Positions 16,971 through 24,967 of a stretch of DNA of 64,000 nucleotides are shown here, in pieces. Position 1 is the first letter of the stretch. Each line of letters starts with the position of its first letter. The notes under the pieces are model-generated. The model had not been told where the DNA came from. It did no database searches and saw only the letters and a list, made by a program, of their open reading frames with translations. The stretch is from JAWLHU01 sp049324875 (GTDB lineage: Bacteria > Bacillota > Sulfobacillia > Symbiobacteriales > Symbiobacteriaceae), in assembly GCA_049324875.1 (NCBI GenBank), contig JBMONC010000038.1, positions 34,993-98,992 of the forward strand. Reading direction: 5' to 3'. A program made the position numbers and the translations under genes.

Positions 16971-17151
16971 TGATTCGGAGTGGTCAGGTACTAGTTGGGA
17001 ACGCCGCCGGGGCAGGTCGGCCACGCTGACCGTGCCGGTTACCTCCTGGGTCGCAGGCCGGTTGGCCCAGTCGATCCCTGCCTGAATGCACCGTCCCGGG
17101 ATCGCCTCACCCATGCCACGGGCTCACCGGGCCGAACCCTCCGTCCAGTCT

Positions 17152-17178
17152 ATACGTATGTGTAAGTGACATACGTAT
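17152..17178. promoter_or_regulatory. 27-bp perfect palindrome, candidate operator
   Basis: ATACGTATGT (17152-17161) and ACATACGTAT (17169-17178), 7-bp centre. It lies 24 bp before the likely GTG start of the next gene and just ahead of its ribosome site, so it probably covers the promoter or the mRNA start. The length and symmetry fit a TetR-type dimer site. No regulator is nearby. Confidence 0.5.
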
Positions 17179-17201
17179 TCTGTAAAGAGGAGATGGTTCT
17201 G

Positions 17202-17711
17202 GTGGCGAAGCGAAAGGGGAAGGAGACGGGTCGATCGAGCGGCCCCAGGGTTGAAATCACACATTTCGCTGACCTGACGCAGTTGGTCTCGGCTCAGCCC
17301 GACATTGAGAGGCTCTCCGTGCTGACACGGGGCAACATCATGGAATGGCCGAGCAAGTTCCGCCTCGCCATGCGGGAGGTCTGCGTCAGCCGGGCGCTTT
17401 CGGAGCCCATACCCGCCCAGATCCGGATCGCTGCCATTCCGAACCGGGGGCTCCTCCTCCTCTGGCCCACCCATCCGGCGGACCCCGACGGGTTTGCGGT
17501 CCACGTCAGCCCGGCTGGCCGCCGCATTAGCGCCGACCTGACCGAGGCCTTCGCCGTCCTGGGGATCGACCTCCCTCCCGAGGTGGTCGTGGCCGTTCCG
17601 GCCACCCATTACCTCCACCCGACGCACGGCCTCTGCCTGGCCCTCCACCTCCGGTCGGCGGAGTTCCTGCCGGAGCGCAGCCGGACCGCAGCCGGCCGGA
17701 TGGCGCCATAA
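17202..17711 (+). CDS. Unknown soluble protein, 169 aa
   Basis: Not recognised. A basic N-terminus (AKRKGKETGRSS) leads into a mixed alpha/beta body with no transmembrane segment or obvious catalytic motif. Two segments look like conserved cores: VLTRGNIMEWPSKFRLAMRE and HPADPDGFAVHVSPAGRRIS. GTG 17202 is preferred because AAGAGGAG (17185-17192) is 9 bp before it, while ATG 17193 would touch the ribosome site. A perfect palindrome precedes it. It may be cotranscribed with the cyclase gene 176 bp downstream, but that gap has its own AT-rich promoter-like sequence. Confidence 0.6.
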   Translation: MAKRKGKETGRSSGPRVEITHFADLTQLVSAQPDIERLSVLTRGNIMEWPSKFRLAMREVCVSRALSEPIPAQIRIAAIPNRGLLLLWPTHPADPDGFAVHVSPAGRRISADLTEAFAVLGIDLPPEVVVAVPATHYLHPTHGLCLALHLRSAEFLPERSRTAAGRMAP

Positions 17712-17887
17712 GTCTGATTCGGATCCATGGCTTCCCCGAGCGGAAGGACACCATTACTATCTATGGAATATACACATTCAAACTATTATGCGTCATAGGG
17801 CATCCCGGGGGAGCGTGGGGCTCGTGGTCTGAACCCGATCACCGACACTGCCACGGCGCGCTTTATTCGGCGGCAGGGAGGAGTACC

Positions 17888-19750
17888 ATGCTCAAGGGAA
17901 CTCGGGCCACGCTCTACCGCATCCGCCCGATCTGGGCCAGCCTGATCGCCGTGCTCCTGGTCTTGATCGCAGCCGGACCCTTCCGGCTCTTCGAGGGGAG
18001 CGAACTGGCCGCCTATGACGCCTGGTTCAGCCTCCGGGGAGAGCGGGCCCCGGACCCCCGGGTGGTGATCATCGGCATCGACGAGCCCTCCCTCCGGCAG
18101 GTGGGGCGCTGGCCCTGGGACCGGGCGGTCTTCGCCGACCTGCTGGGCCACCTGGGCGAGGCGAAGGTGGTCGCCTTCGATATCATCTGGACCGAGCCCT
18201 CGGAGAAGCCGGGGGATGACGAGCGGCTGGCCGAGGCGATCCGGGCGCACGGCCGGGTGGTCCTCTCCGCCTACGTCCGGACCGACGAGGTGAGGGGGCA
18301 GGTCAACCAGAGCCTGCAGCGACCCCTTGCCGACCTGCGGCAGGCGGCTCGGGCGGGCTCCAACCCCGACGCCGCCGAGGGGTTCGTCAACACCCCCAGT
18401 GGCGAGGACTCGGTGGTTCGGGCCGGCATCCCCGTCGACACCGATACCACCGGCAGCCCCTTCCCCTCGCTGGCGCTGGCGGCCGTGATGCAGTACGAGG
18501 GGCTGAGGCTCAGCCATCTTGAGGTCGAGCCCTTCGGCAGCCTCCGGCTCGGAGGGAGGAGGATCCGCCGGAACGAGCTGGGACAGACCTACCTGAACTT
18601 CTCCGGCGGGGCGGGCACCATCGAGACCATCTCCGCGACCGAGGTGCTGAAGGGGCGGGTCGACCCGGGGCGCTTCCGGGATCGGATCGTCCTGGTCGGC
18701 CCCACCTCCCCCACGCTGAAGGATGAGTTCCCGGCCCCCTTCGCCAAGGACTCCACCATCGGGCAGCAGATGCCCGGCGTGGAGATCCAGGCCACGGCGG
18801 TGGCCACCTATCTCAACGGAAACGACATCGCCCGGGTCCCCCACGGCATCACCATGCTGATCACCCTGCTCTTCGGCCTGCTGGTGCTGGCGATCTCCTT
18901 CCGCTTCCAGACCTTCCGCGGGGCGACGGCTGCGCTGCTGCTCTGCCTGGTCTACGCCGGGGTGGTCTACCTCCTGTGGTCCCACCTGAGGCTCTGGGTC
19001 GACCTGGTCACCCCGCTGGTGGCCGGCTTCCTGGTCTACGTCACCTCCACCCTGGGCAACTACCTGCGGGCGGAGGCCGAGAAGCGCCGGGTCCGGAACC
19101 TGTTCGGGCGGTACGTCTCACAGAACGTGGTGGAGGAGCTGCTGCAGAACCCGGAGATGCTGGAGCTGGGCGGCAAGCGTTTCGAGGTGACGGTGCTCTT
19201 CGCCGACATCCGCGGCTTCACCAGCTTCTCGGAAACCCGTGACCCCCATGAGGTGGTGACCCGGCTCAACCAGTACTTCGAGGCGATGGTGGATGTGATC
19301 TACCGCCACGGCGGCACCCTGGACAAGTACATGGGCGACGGGATTATGGCCTACTTCGGTGCGCCGCTCCCGATGCAGGACCACGCCGAACGGGCGCTTC
19401 GGACCGCCTGGGAGATGCGGCAGCGCATCGGCGAGCTGCACGTCGCCTGGAAGAGCCAGGGGATCGAGCCGTTCAAGATCGGCGTCGGGCTCAGCTCCGG
19501 CGAGGTGATCGCCGGCAACGTGGGTCACCCCGACCGGGTGGAGTACAGTCTGATCGGCTCCAGCGTCAACCTGGCGGCCCGCCTGGAGAGCCTGAGCCGG
19601 GAGTACCCCCGCTCCGAGTACGGCGGGATTCTCTGCAGCGCCTCCACCTACGCCCTGGCCCCTGAGGCGGTGGAGGAGCTCCAGCCCGAATACTGCGGGG
19701 AGGTAGAGGTGCGGGGCATGTCCCAGAAGGTGCAGATCTATACGGTCTGA
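17888..19750 (+). CDS. CHASE2-domain class III adenylate cyclase
   Basis: Membrane-bound nucleotide cyclase of 620 residues. A first helix (about 16-33) precedes an extracellular CHASE2 sensor (about 35-315; AYDAWFSLRGERAPDPRVVI is the usual opening). Three more helices (about 320-395) lead to a cytosolic catalytic domain (about 420-610). Metal-binding Asps are in FADIRGFTS and YMGDG. The Lys of LDKYMGD is the adenine-selecting residue and SVNLAARLES carries the Asn/Arg transition-state pair, so it should be active and make cAMP. ATG 17888 follows GGGAGGAG. The signal sensed is unknown. It converges on argD with a shared hairpin between them. Confidence 0.92.
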   Translation: MLKGTRATLYRIRPIWASLIAVLLVLIAAGPFRLFEGSELAAYDAWFSLRGERAPDPRVVIIGIDEPSLRQVGRWPWDRAVFADLLGHLGEAKVVAFDIIWTEPSEKPGDDERLAEAIRAHGRVVLSAYVRTDEVRGQVNQSLQRPLADLRQAARAGSNPDAAEGFVNTPSGEDSVVRAGIPVDTDTTGSPFPSLALAAVMQYEGLRLSHLEVEPFGSLRLGGRRIRRNELGQTYLNFSGGAGTIETISATEVLKGRVDPGRFRDRIVLVGPTSPTLKDEFPAPFAKDSTIGQQMPGVEIQATAVATYLNGNDIARVPHGITMLITLLFGLLVLAISFRFQTFRGATAALLLCLVYAGVVYLLWSHLRLWVDLVTPLVAGFLVYVTSTLGNYLRAEAEKRRVRNLFGRYVSQNVVEELLQNPEMLELGGKRFEVTVLFADIRGFTSFSETRDPHEVVTRLNQYFEAMVDVIYRHGGTLDKYMGDGIMAYFGAPLPMQDHAERALRTAWEMRQRIGELHVAWKSQGIEPFKIGVGLSSGEVIAGNVGHPDRVEYSLIGSSVNLAARLESLSREYPRSEYGGILCSASTYALAPEAVEELQPEYCGEVEVRGMSQKVQIYTV

Positions 19751-19775
19751 AGCAGGGAATTTAGTGGCCGTGACA

Positions 19776-19811
19776 AAGCGCAGGACCCCCGCCTCCGGAG
19801 GTCCTGCGCTT
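19776..19811. terminator. Bidirectional terminator, cyclase and argD
   Basis: AAGCGCAGGACC / GGTCCTGCGCTT perfect 12-bp stem (19776-19787, 19800-19811) between two convergent stop codons; TTTGTC follows on the minus strand. Confidence 0.75.
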
Positions 19812-19823
19812 GCACGTCTTGTA

Positions 19824-21038
19824 TCAGGAGAGGCTTGCCAGCCCCTGGTCGATGATCGCCAGGGCCCTGTCGGCATCCTCCCGGGTGATGATGTAGGGCG
19901 GGAGCAACCGGAAGACGGTGCCGGATGTCACGTTGGCCAGCAGGCCCAGCTCGTGGCACCGCTCCAGCAACGGGGCGCCGGGCTGGGTCAGCTCCAGGCC
20001 GAGCATCAGACCGGTGCCGCGGGCCTCCTTCACCAGGCCGGGGTACTTGGCCTGCAGCCGCTTCAGCCCGGCCAGCAGGTACTCGCCCATCGCAGCCGCC
20101 CGGCCGGGCAGGTCCTCCTCCAGGATCGTCTTCACCGTGGCGACGGCGGCGGCACAGGCCACCGGGTTGCCGCCGAAGGTGGTGCCGTGGTCGCCCGGCT
20201 GGAAGCCGGTGGCCGCCTCGGCCGTGGCGCAGATGGCGCCGATGGGGAGGCCGCCGCCCAGCGCCTTGGCCAGGGTGATGATGTCCGGCTTCACCCCGTA
20301 GGACTGGTAGGCGAAGAAGGTGCCGATCCGGCCCAGGCCGCACTGGATCTCATCGAAGATCAGCAGCGCCCCGACCTGGTCGCAGAGCGCCCGCACCGCC
20401 TCCAGGTACTCCTTGGGATGGATGTGGATCCCGCCCTCGCCCTGCACCGGCTCCAGGATCACCGCCGCCGTCTGCTCGTTGACCTGCGCCTTCAGCGCCT
20501 CCAGGTCGCCGAACTCGGCGTACGTGAAGCCGCCGGGCAGCGGGCCGAACCCCTCCTGGATCTGCGGCTTGGCGGTGGCGGTCACCGCCGCCAGGGTCCG
20601 GCCGTGGAAGGAGTGGGTGACCGAGACGATCCCGGTCTTCTGCGGGTTGCCCTTGCGGTAATGGTACTTGCGGGCCAGCTTGAAGGCGCCCTCGTTCGCC
20701 TCGGCGCCGGAGTTGGCGAAGAAGACCTTCTCCAGCCCGCCGTTGGCCACCAGCAGCTCTGCCAGCTCGGCGGCGGGCTCGGTGTAGTAGAGGTTGGAGA
20801 CGTGGCTCAGGGTCGAGACCTGCTTCACGATCGCCTCCACCACCGCCGGGTGGGCGTGGCCCAGGGCGTTGACCGCCAGGCCGGTCAGGAAGTCCAGGTA
20901 CTCCTTGCCGTCGGCATCCCAGACCTTCACACCCTGGCCCTTCACGAGGGCGATGGGGTAGCGGCCGTAGGTGCTCATGATATGTTCATTCGTCTTCGCC
21001 ATCAGGGCCCCGCTCTTGGTTGCGGTCTCGCTCGCCAT
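19824..21038 (-). CDS. argD: Acetylornithine aminotransferase
   Basis: PLP enzyme converting N-acetylglutamate semialdehyde to N-acetylornithine; 404 residues, the normal size. Seen: ANSGAEANEGAFKLAR, HSFHGRTLAAVTAT, the IFDEIQCGLGR block before the cofactor, and the PLP lysine in LAKALGGGLPIGA. ATG 21038 is chosen over GTG 21044 because GAGGAGG is 8 bp from the ATG and only 2 bp from the GTG. It follows argB by 22 bp in an argB-argD operon under the ARG-box promoter at 21971. ArgD and succinyldiaminopimelate aminotransferases overlap in specificity; the operon decides. Confidence 0.95.
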   Translation of the reverse strand: MASETATKSGALMAKTNEHIMSTYGRYPIALVKGQGVKVWDADGKEYLDFLTGLAVNALGHAHPAVVEAIVKQVSTLSHVSNLYYTEPAAELAELLVANGGLEKVFFANSGAEANEGAFKLARKYHYRKGNPQKTGIVSVTHSFHGRTLAAVTATAKPQIQEGFGPLPGGFTYAEFGDLEALKAQVNEQTAAVILEPVQGEGGIHIHPKEYLEAVRALCDQVGALLIFDEIQCGLGRIGTFFAYQSYGVKPDIITLAKALGGGLPIGAICATAEAATGFQPGDHGTTFGGNPVACAAAVATVKTILEEDLPGRAAAMGEYLLAGLKRLQAKYPGLVKEARGTGLMLGLELTQPGAPLLERCHELGLLANVTSGTVFRLLPPYIITREDADRALAIIDQGLASLS

Positions 21039-21060
21039 CCCCACGTCCTCCTCTGCTCCC

Positions 21061-21941
21061 TACTTGATCACCATGGTGCCGACGCCCTTGTCGGTAAAGA
21101 CCTCCAGCAGCAGGCTGTGGGGCACCCGTCCATCGATGATGTGGACCCGGTTCACCCCCGCCTCCAGGGCGGTCAGGCAGCACTCCAGCTTGGGGATCAT
21201 GCCGCCCTCCAGCCGGCCCTGGGCCATCCAGTGCCTGACCTCCTGGGCGGTGATCCGGCTGACCAGGCTCGCCGGGTCCTCCTTGTCGGCCCGGACCCCC
21301 TCCACATCGGTCAGCAGAACCAGCTTCTCCGCCTGCAGTGCCGCCGCGATGGCCCCCGCCACCGTGTCGGCGTTGATGTTGTAGGGCTGCCCGCCGGGTC
21401 CCATCCCGATGGGGGCGATCACCGGCACGAAGCCGGCCCCGGTCAGCGCCTCCAGCACCGAGACGTCGATCGATGCCACATCGCCCACATAGCCCAGATC
21501 CACCATCTCGCCGGTCTTGGCGGAGAGGTGGAGGTGCTTCTTCGCCCGGATAAGCCCGCCGTCCTGGCCGGAGAGGCCCACCGCCTTGATCCCCTGGCCC
21601 ACCAGGTGGGCCACGATCTCCCGGTTGGTCTTCCCCACCAGCACCATCTGGGCGATGGCCATGGTGGGGCCGTCGGTCACCCGCAGGCCGTCGACGAACC
21701 GGGACTCCAGCCCCATCTGCTTGGCCATGGCGGAGACCTCGGGGCCGCCGCCGTGCACCACGATGGGGTTCATGCCTACATACTTCATCAGGGCGATATC
21801 CTGCATGACGGCATCCTTCAGGTCGGCAGCCGCCATGGCCGCCCCCCCGTACTTGATCACCACCGTCTTGCCGGAGAACTGCCGGATGTAGGGCAGCGCT
21901 TCAGCCAACACCGCCGCCTTGTCGATCACCTGCTGGTTCAA
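21061..21941 (-). CDS. argB: Acetylglutamate kinase
   Basis: Phosphorylates N-acetylglutamate, second step of arginine synthesis; amino-acid kinase family. The glycine loop VIKYGGAAM, the substrate block VVHGGGPEVSAM and the C-terminal DGRVPHSLLLEVFTDKGVGT are all present. The first about 25 residues form an extra N-terminal helix region (LAEALPYIRQFSGKTV) like that of the arginine-inhibited hexameric enzymes of Thermotoga, absent from the E. coli enzyme. Feedback inhibition by arginine is therefore likely (inference). The start is TTG 21941, with GGGGAGG 9 bp before it. First gene of argB-argD. Confidence 0.95.
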
Positions 21942-21970
21942 CCCTTCGCGCCTCCCCGGGGATATGGGTC

Positions 21971-22005
21971 TGCATAATTATAACTCCAGGCGCATAGTTA
22001 TGCAA
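21971..22005 (-). promoter_or_regulatory. argB-argD promoter with paired ARG boxes
   Basis: TGCATAATTATAAC (21971-21984) and CGCATAGTTATGCA (21991-22004), 20 bp apart. The minus-strand -35 TTGCAT (22005-22000) and -10 TATAAT (21982-21977) are 17 bp apart and inside the boxes. The site fills most of the 82 bp between argB and the preceding gene. Confidence 0.9.
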
Positions 22006-22023
22006 TACGTTCGGCGCGGCTCG

Positions 22024-23025
22024 CTACATTGGCTTCGGCTCCCGGCCGGTCAGCCCGTGGCCGGTCTCGTTCGCCTCATGCCGGGCCCGCCCGGAGCAGC
22101 GCTCGCAGATGTAGACCCCGGTTCCGGCCACCGTCCCCGGCTCGGGCCGCCCGCAGAGGGAGCAGCGGAGCGGGCCCTCGGGGCGGCCCGGGTCCCGGTC
22201 CGGATCGGTGCGTGGGAAGCGGGGAGCCTCGCCCCCCAGCCGCTGCTTCAGCTGCTTGATAAAGTCAGGGTCGGTGCCCCGGATGGCCAGCCGCAGGGTC
22301 GGCAGGGTCGGGTCATCGGTGGCCAGCTCCAGACTGAAGCCACGCGCCTGCCTCACCCGAACGCCGGTGAGGGGGATCCCGTGGGTCCCACCCTTCGGCT
22401 CCACCACCCAGAGCTGATCGCCCGCCACCACCACCAGCCGGGCCTGTTCCAGCCGGTCGGCGAACAGGACCAGCGCAGGCAGGAGCAGCAGGATCCAGGG
22501 CTGATCCAGCCAAAAGGCCGCCCCCATCACTGCCACCACACCAAGAATGACCAGCCCCTGCCCGGTCGGGCTCTCCTCCCGGGCGAGGAGGACGGCGCGG
22601 GCGGCCTCCTTCTCGGTGACCGGCACCAGGCCGGGGTCGGCCTGCCGGGCCTCCGCTGCGGCCCGCTCCACCTCCTCCCGGAAGGAGACCGGAGCGGTGA
22701 TGGTCAGCCTCCGGGTGATCCGCCCCACCGGCCACCGGACCTGCCAGCCCCGGTTCAGCGCCTTGATCTCGGCGGCCGCAAGCGGGATCCGGTGGAGCTG
22801 CAGCGCCTCCTGAACGATCAGCACATGGGGGGTCAGGATCAGCCGCTGCCCCCTCGCCTGCTGCAGCACCAGGAGGGCCAGGAAGGGCCAGAAGAGGTTG
22901 GGGATGTATGTCCGATCCCCTGAAGGCGGCGCAAGGGCCGCCCACTCGGTCACGACCGAAAGGAGCAGGGCGCCGGCTGCCACCCACTTCAGCCAGCCCT
23001 TCGGATGCTGGTAAACCTTGAGCAT
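22024..23025 (-). CDS. Membrane protein with C-terminal zinc ribbon
   Basis: 333 residues, family not recognised. Two hydrophobic pairs (about 12-55 and 160-205) flank cytosolic beta-rich segments that resemble bacterial PH-like repeats (LILTPHVLIVQEALQLHRIP and LWVVEPKGGTHGIPLTGVRV). The C-terminus has CSLCGRPEPG...YICERC, a four-cysteine zinc ribbon. ATG 23025 gives a 6-bp gap to a G6 ribosome site; ATG 23031 would abut it. It ends just before the argB promoter and follows the Nudix gene by 55 bp with a hairpin between. Confidence 0.65.
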   Translation of the reverse strand: MLKVYQHPKGWLKWVAAGALLLSVVTEWAALAPPSGDRTYIPNLFWPFLALLVLQQARGQRLILTPHVLIVQEALQLHRIPLAAAEIKALNRGWQVRWPVGRITRRLTITAPVSFREEVERAAAEARQADPGLVPVTEKEAARAVLLAREESPTGQGLVILGVVAVMGAAFWLDQPWILLLLPALVLFADRLEQARLVVVAGDQLWVVEPKGGTHGIPLTGVRVRQARGFSLELATDDPTLPTLRLAIRGTDPDFIKQLKQRLGGEAPRFPRTDPDRDPGRPEGPLRCSLCGRPEPGTVAGTGVYICERCSGRARHEANETGHGLTGREPKPM

Positions 23026-23050
23026 CGTCATCCCCCCAAGGAGAAAGCGT

Positions 23051-23074
23051 AACCCCCGCCTGGCGGCAGGGGTT
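23051..23074 (-). terminator. Hairpin after the Nudix gene
   Basis: AACCCCCGCC / GGCAGGGGTT stem with one mismatch (23051-23060, 23065-23074), then TACGCTTTCTCC on the minus strand. Weak T-run, so it may attenuate rather than terminate. Confidence 0.45.
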
Positions 23075-23080
23075 TGTCGG

Positions 23081-23542
23081 TCAGCGAGAGGATTCCCGCA
23101 CCACGGGGCGGGGCAGACCCAGCCGGATCCTGGCAGGATCGACCCCCAGCGCCCGGGCCACGGCCGGCAGGTTCCGCCGCCCCCAACCCCCGCAGTGGTC
23201 GGGGTTGGTGAGTGAGACCCACTCCAGGGCGCCGATCGAATCGTTGGTGGCCGGGTTCTCACCCACCCGGGGCCGCCCGTGGATGATCTGGCAGCGGAAA
23301 AAGTGGCGCACATAGTCCCGGCCCGGCGGCGCCTCCCGCAGCAGCAGCGGCCCCACCTCCACCTCGACCGAGCACTCCTCCATCAGCTCCCGCCGGAGCG
23401 CCTCCTCCAGCGTCTCACCAGGCTCCAGGGTCCCGCCCGGGAAGTTCCAGTACCAGGCGTTCTCCTTCGGGTAGTAGTACCGGACCAGCAGCAGTCGGCC
23501 GTCCTCCACAATCAGGGCGTAAGCTTTCTGTCGCACGGTCAC
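23081..23542 (-). CDS. Nudix hydrolase
   Basis: 153-residue pyrophosphohydrolase. The Nudix box reads GGTLEPGETLEEALRRELME followed by EC, fitting GX5EX7REUXEEXGU except that the last Gly is Cys. The N-terminal strand (YALIVEDGRLLLVRYYYP) and the aromatic NAWYWNFPGG before the box are typical of MutT/ADP-ribose pyrophosphatase-like members. Which nucleotide diphosphate derivative it cleaves cannot be told. The start at 23542 has a short ribosome site. It is upstream of the zinc-ribbon membrane gene. Confidence 0.88.
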   Translation of the reverse strand: MTVRQKAYALIVEDGRLLLVRYYYPKENAWYWNFPGGTLEPGETLEEALRRELMEECSVEVEVGPLLLREAPPGRDYVRHFFRCQIIHGRPRVGENPATNDSIGALEWVSLTNPDHCGGWGRRNLPAVARALGVDPARIRLGLPRPVVRESSR

Positions 23543-23642
23543 GCTCCCCTCTCTTGCAACCCGCCGGGCGTGCGCCGGGTCTGGCTGCCCTGCGCACTCT
23601 TTCCTTTACGGATTCCGCGAGCAGGGGTCGATTACCTGCCTG

Positions 23643-24803
23643 TTAGGAAAGACCGAACAGGATCCACTTGCCCGAGCGGGAGATGGCCAGCAGCTCCGTG
23701 CTGCTCCCGGTGAACCGACCGGCGATCACGAAGTACTCATCGCTGTCCGGCAGGGTGATCCGCCCCCGTGAGGCGATTCCCCTGCCCATGATCTCGTAGA
23801 CCTCGATATACGAGGGATCGGCCCGGTAGGTGGCGGCGAAGCCGGCCTTCCCGCCCAGCACCCCGGCCGCCGAGGAGATCAGCGGTTCCGTCGCCTTGTT
23901 TGGAATCAGCCCGCCGAACCGGCGCTCCAGCCCACGGGTCGGGTCGATGGCGAAGAGCCCGATCTCCACCAGCTCCGGCCCGACCGGGCTGGCGCCCAGC
24001 AGCAGCCGCCGGTTGCCGGAGTCGAGCACCGTGGCGGCCATCCACCGGGGCAGGGCGTCGGGCCGGAAGCTGCCCACCTTCTCCCCCCTGCCGCTGGGCT
24101 GGTACCGGTAGACGGTGCACTGGGGCTGCCCCTCCACCTGGTGGAAGTAGGCCGTCTCCTTCTGCCCGTCGCCGTCCCAGTCGCCCACGTAGGTCGCCAG
24201 CAGCCCCTCCTGGGGCCGGAACTCCCACTTGCCGTCATCCTGGACGAAGAGCAGCCCCTTCTCGGTGGTGATCAGGGCGTTGCCGTACCCCTCGTTCAGC
24301 ATGTCACCGTAGCTGACATCCAGCACCTTCCCGGCGGGATGGGTGATCCGCTTGGCCACCTGAAGGGTGCCGTTCTGCCACTCCACCAGGTGGACCGTGA
24401 CCTCCCCCTGCCCCTCATCCACCAGGGCGAAGAGGCCGTTGGCCACCATGTCATAGCCAATGAAGCGGACACCCAGCTCACCCGATCCCAGCCGCCGCGC
24501 CTCCAGGGGCGCCGGCTGCGGAGCCGCCCCGCCCCCCGGCCCCCGACCGGGGCCGGGCTCCTCCACCGAGGAGGTGGGCTGGTCCACCGCTTTGGGGGCC
24601 CGCGGCTGCATCGCCCAGAGGAGGGCGGCCACCCCGGCTCCCAGCAGCAGCAAGGTCGCCCCGGCCCAGCGCCAGGGCACGCCGGACCGCACCCGGGCAT
24701 GACCGCTCCGCCGGGGGGCCGGCTCGCGGAGGGCGGCGCCGCAGGCGGTGCAGTGATCAGCATCGCGGGTCATGGTCGCACCACAGGTCGGGCAGGTGCT
24801 CAT
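23643..24803 (-). CDS. Zinc-ribbon membrane-anchored protein, beta-propeller-like
   Basis: 386 residues, family unknown. An N-terminal zinc ribbon (CPTCGATMTRDADHCTACG) in the cytosol precedes one TM helix (about 47-66), a Pro/Gly-rich linker and an extracytoplasmic domain of about 270 residues. That domain contains repeated beta segments and one calcium-loop-like motif DWDGDGQKE, as in FG-GAP/VCBS repeats. Zinc ribbon plus TM plus exported sensor-like domain is common in uncharacterised Firmicute proteins. It is divergent from the sigma-54 activator gene; the 164-bp gap holds a promoter-like GTATACAT at about 24895. Confidence 0.65.
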   Translation of the reverse strand: MSTCPTCGATMTRDADHCTACGAALREPAPRRSGHARVRSGVPWRWAGATLLLLGAGVAALLWAMQPRAPKAVDQPTSSVEEPGPGRGPGGGAAPQPAPLEARRLGSGELGVRFIGYDMVANGLFALVDEGQGEVTVHLVEWQNGTLQVAKRITHPAGKVLDVSYGDMLNEGYGNALITTEKGLLFVQDDGKWEFRPQEGLLATYVGDWDGDGQKETAYFHQVEGQPQCTVYRYQPSGRGEKVGSFRPDALPRWMAATVLDSGNRRLLLGASPVGPELVEIGLFAIDPTRGLERRFGGLIPNKATEPLISSAAGVLGGKAGFAATYRADPSYIEVYEIMGRGIASRGRITLPDSDEYFVIAGRFTGSSTELLAISRSGKWILFGLS

Positions 24804-24967
24804 CGCCGTTCCTCCCAGGATTGCGCAATGTCGATAGAACTTCGAGGCGCCGTAGCACCTTCCTGCGGGGCGTGGTGCTTCTGTACGAAAAAAGTATACA
24901 TCTAGGCGCCCTACCGGGGGTAGAGCCTTTCCGCGCCGAAGGGAGAGGGGTGAAGGGGGCGAAGGCG

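Noticed and set aside
16875..17114. 79-codon minus-strand ORF after the surface-protein gene
   Set aside because: Its end overlaps the surface-protein gene, there is no ribosome site, and it runs through the terminator hairpin.
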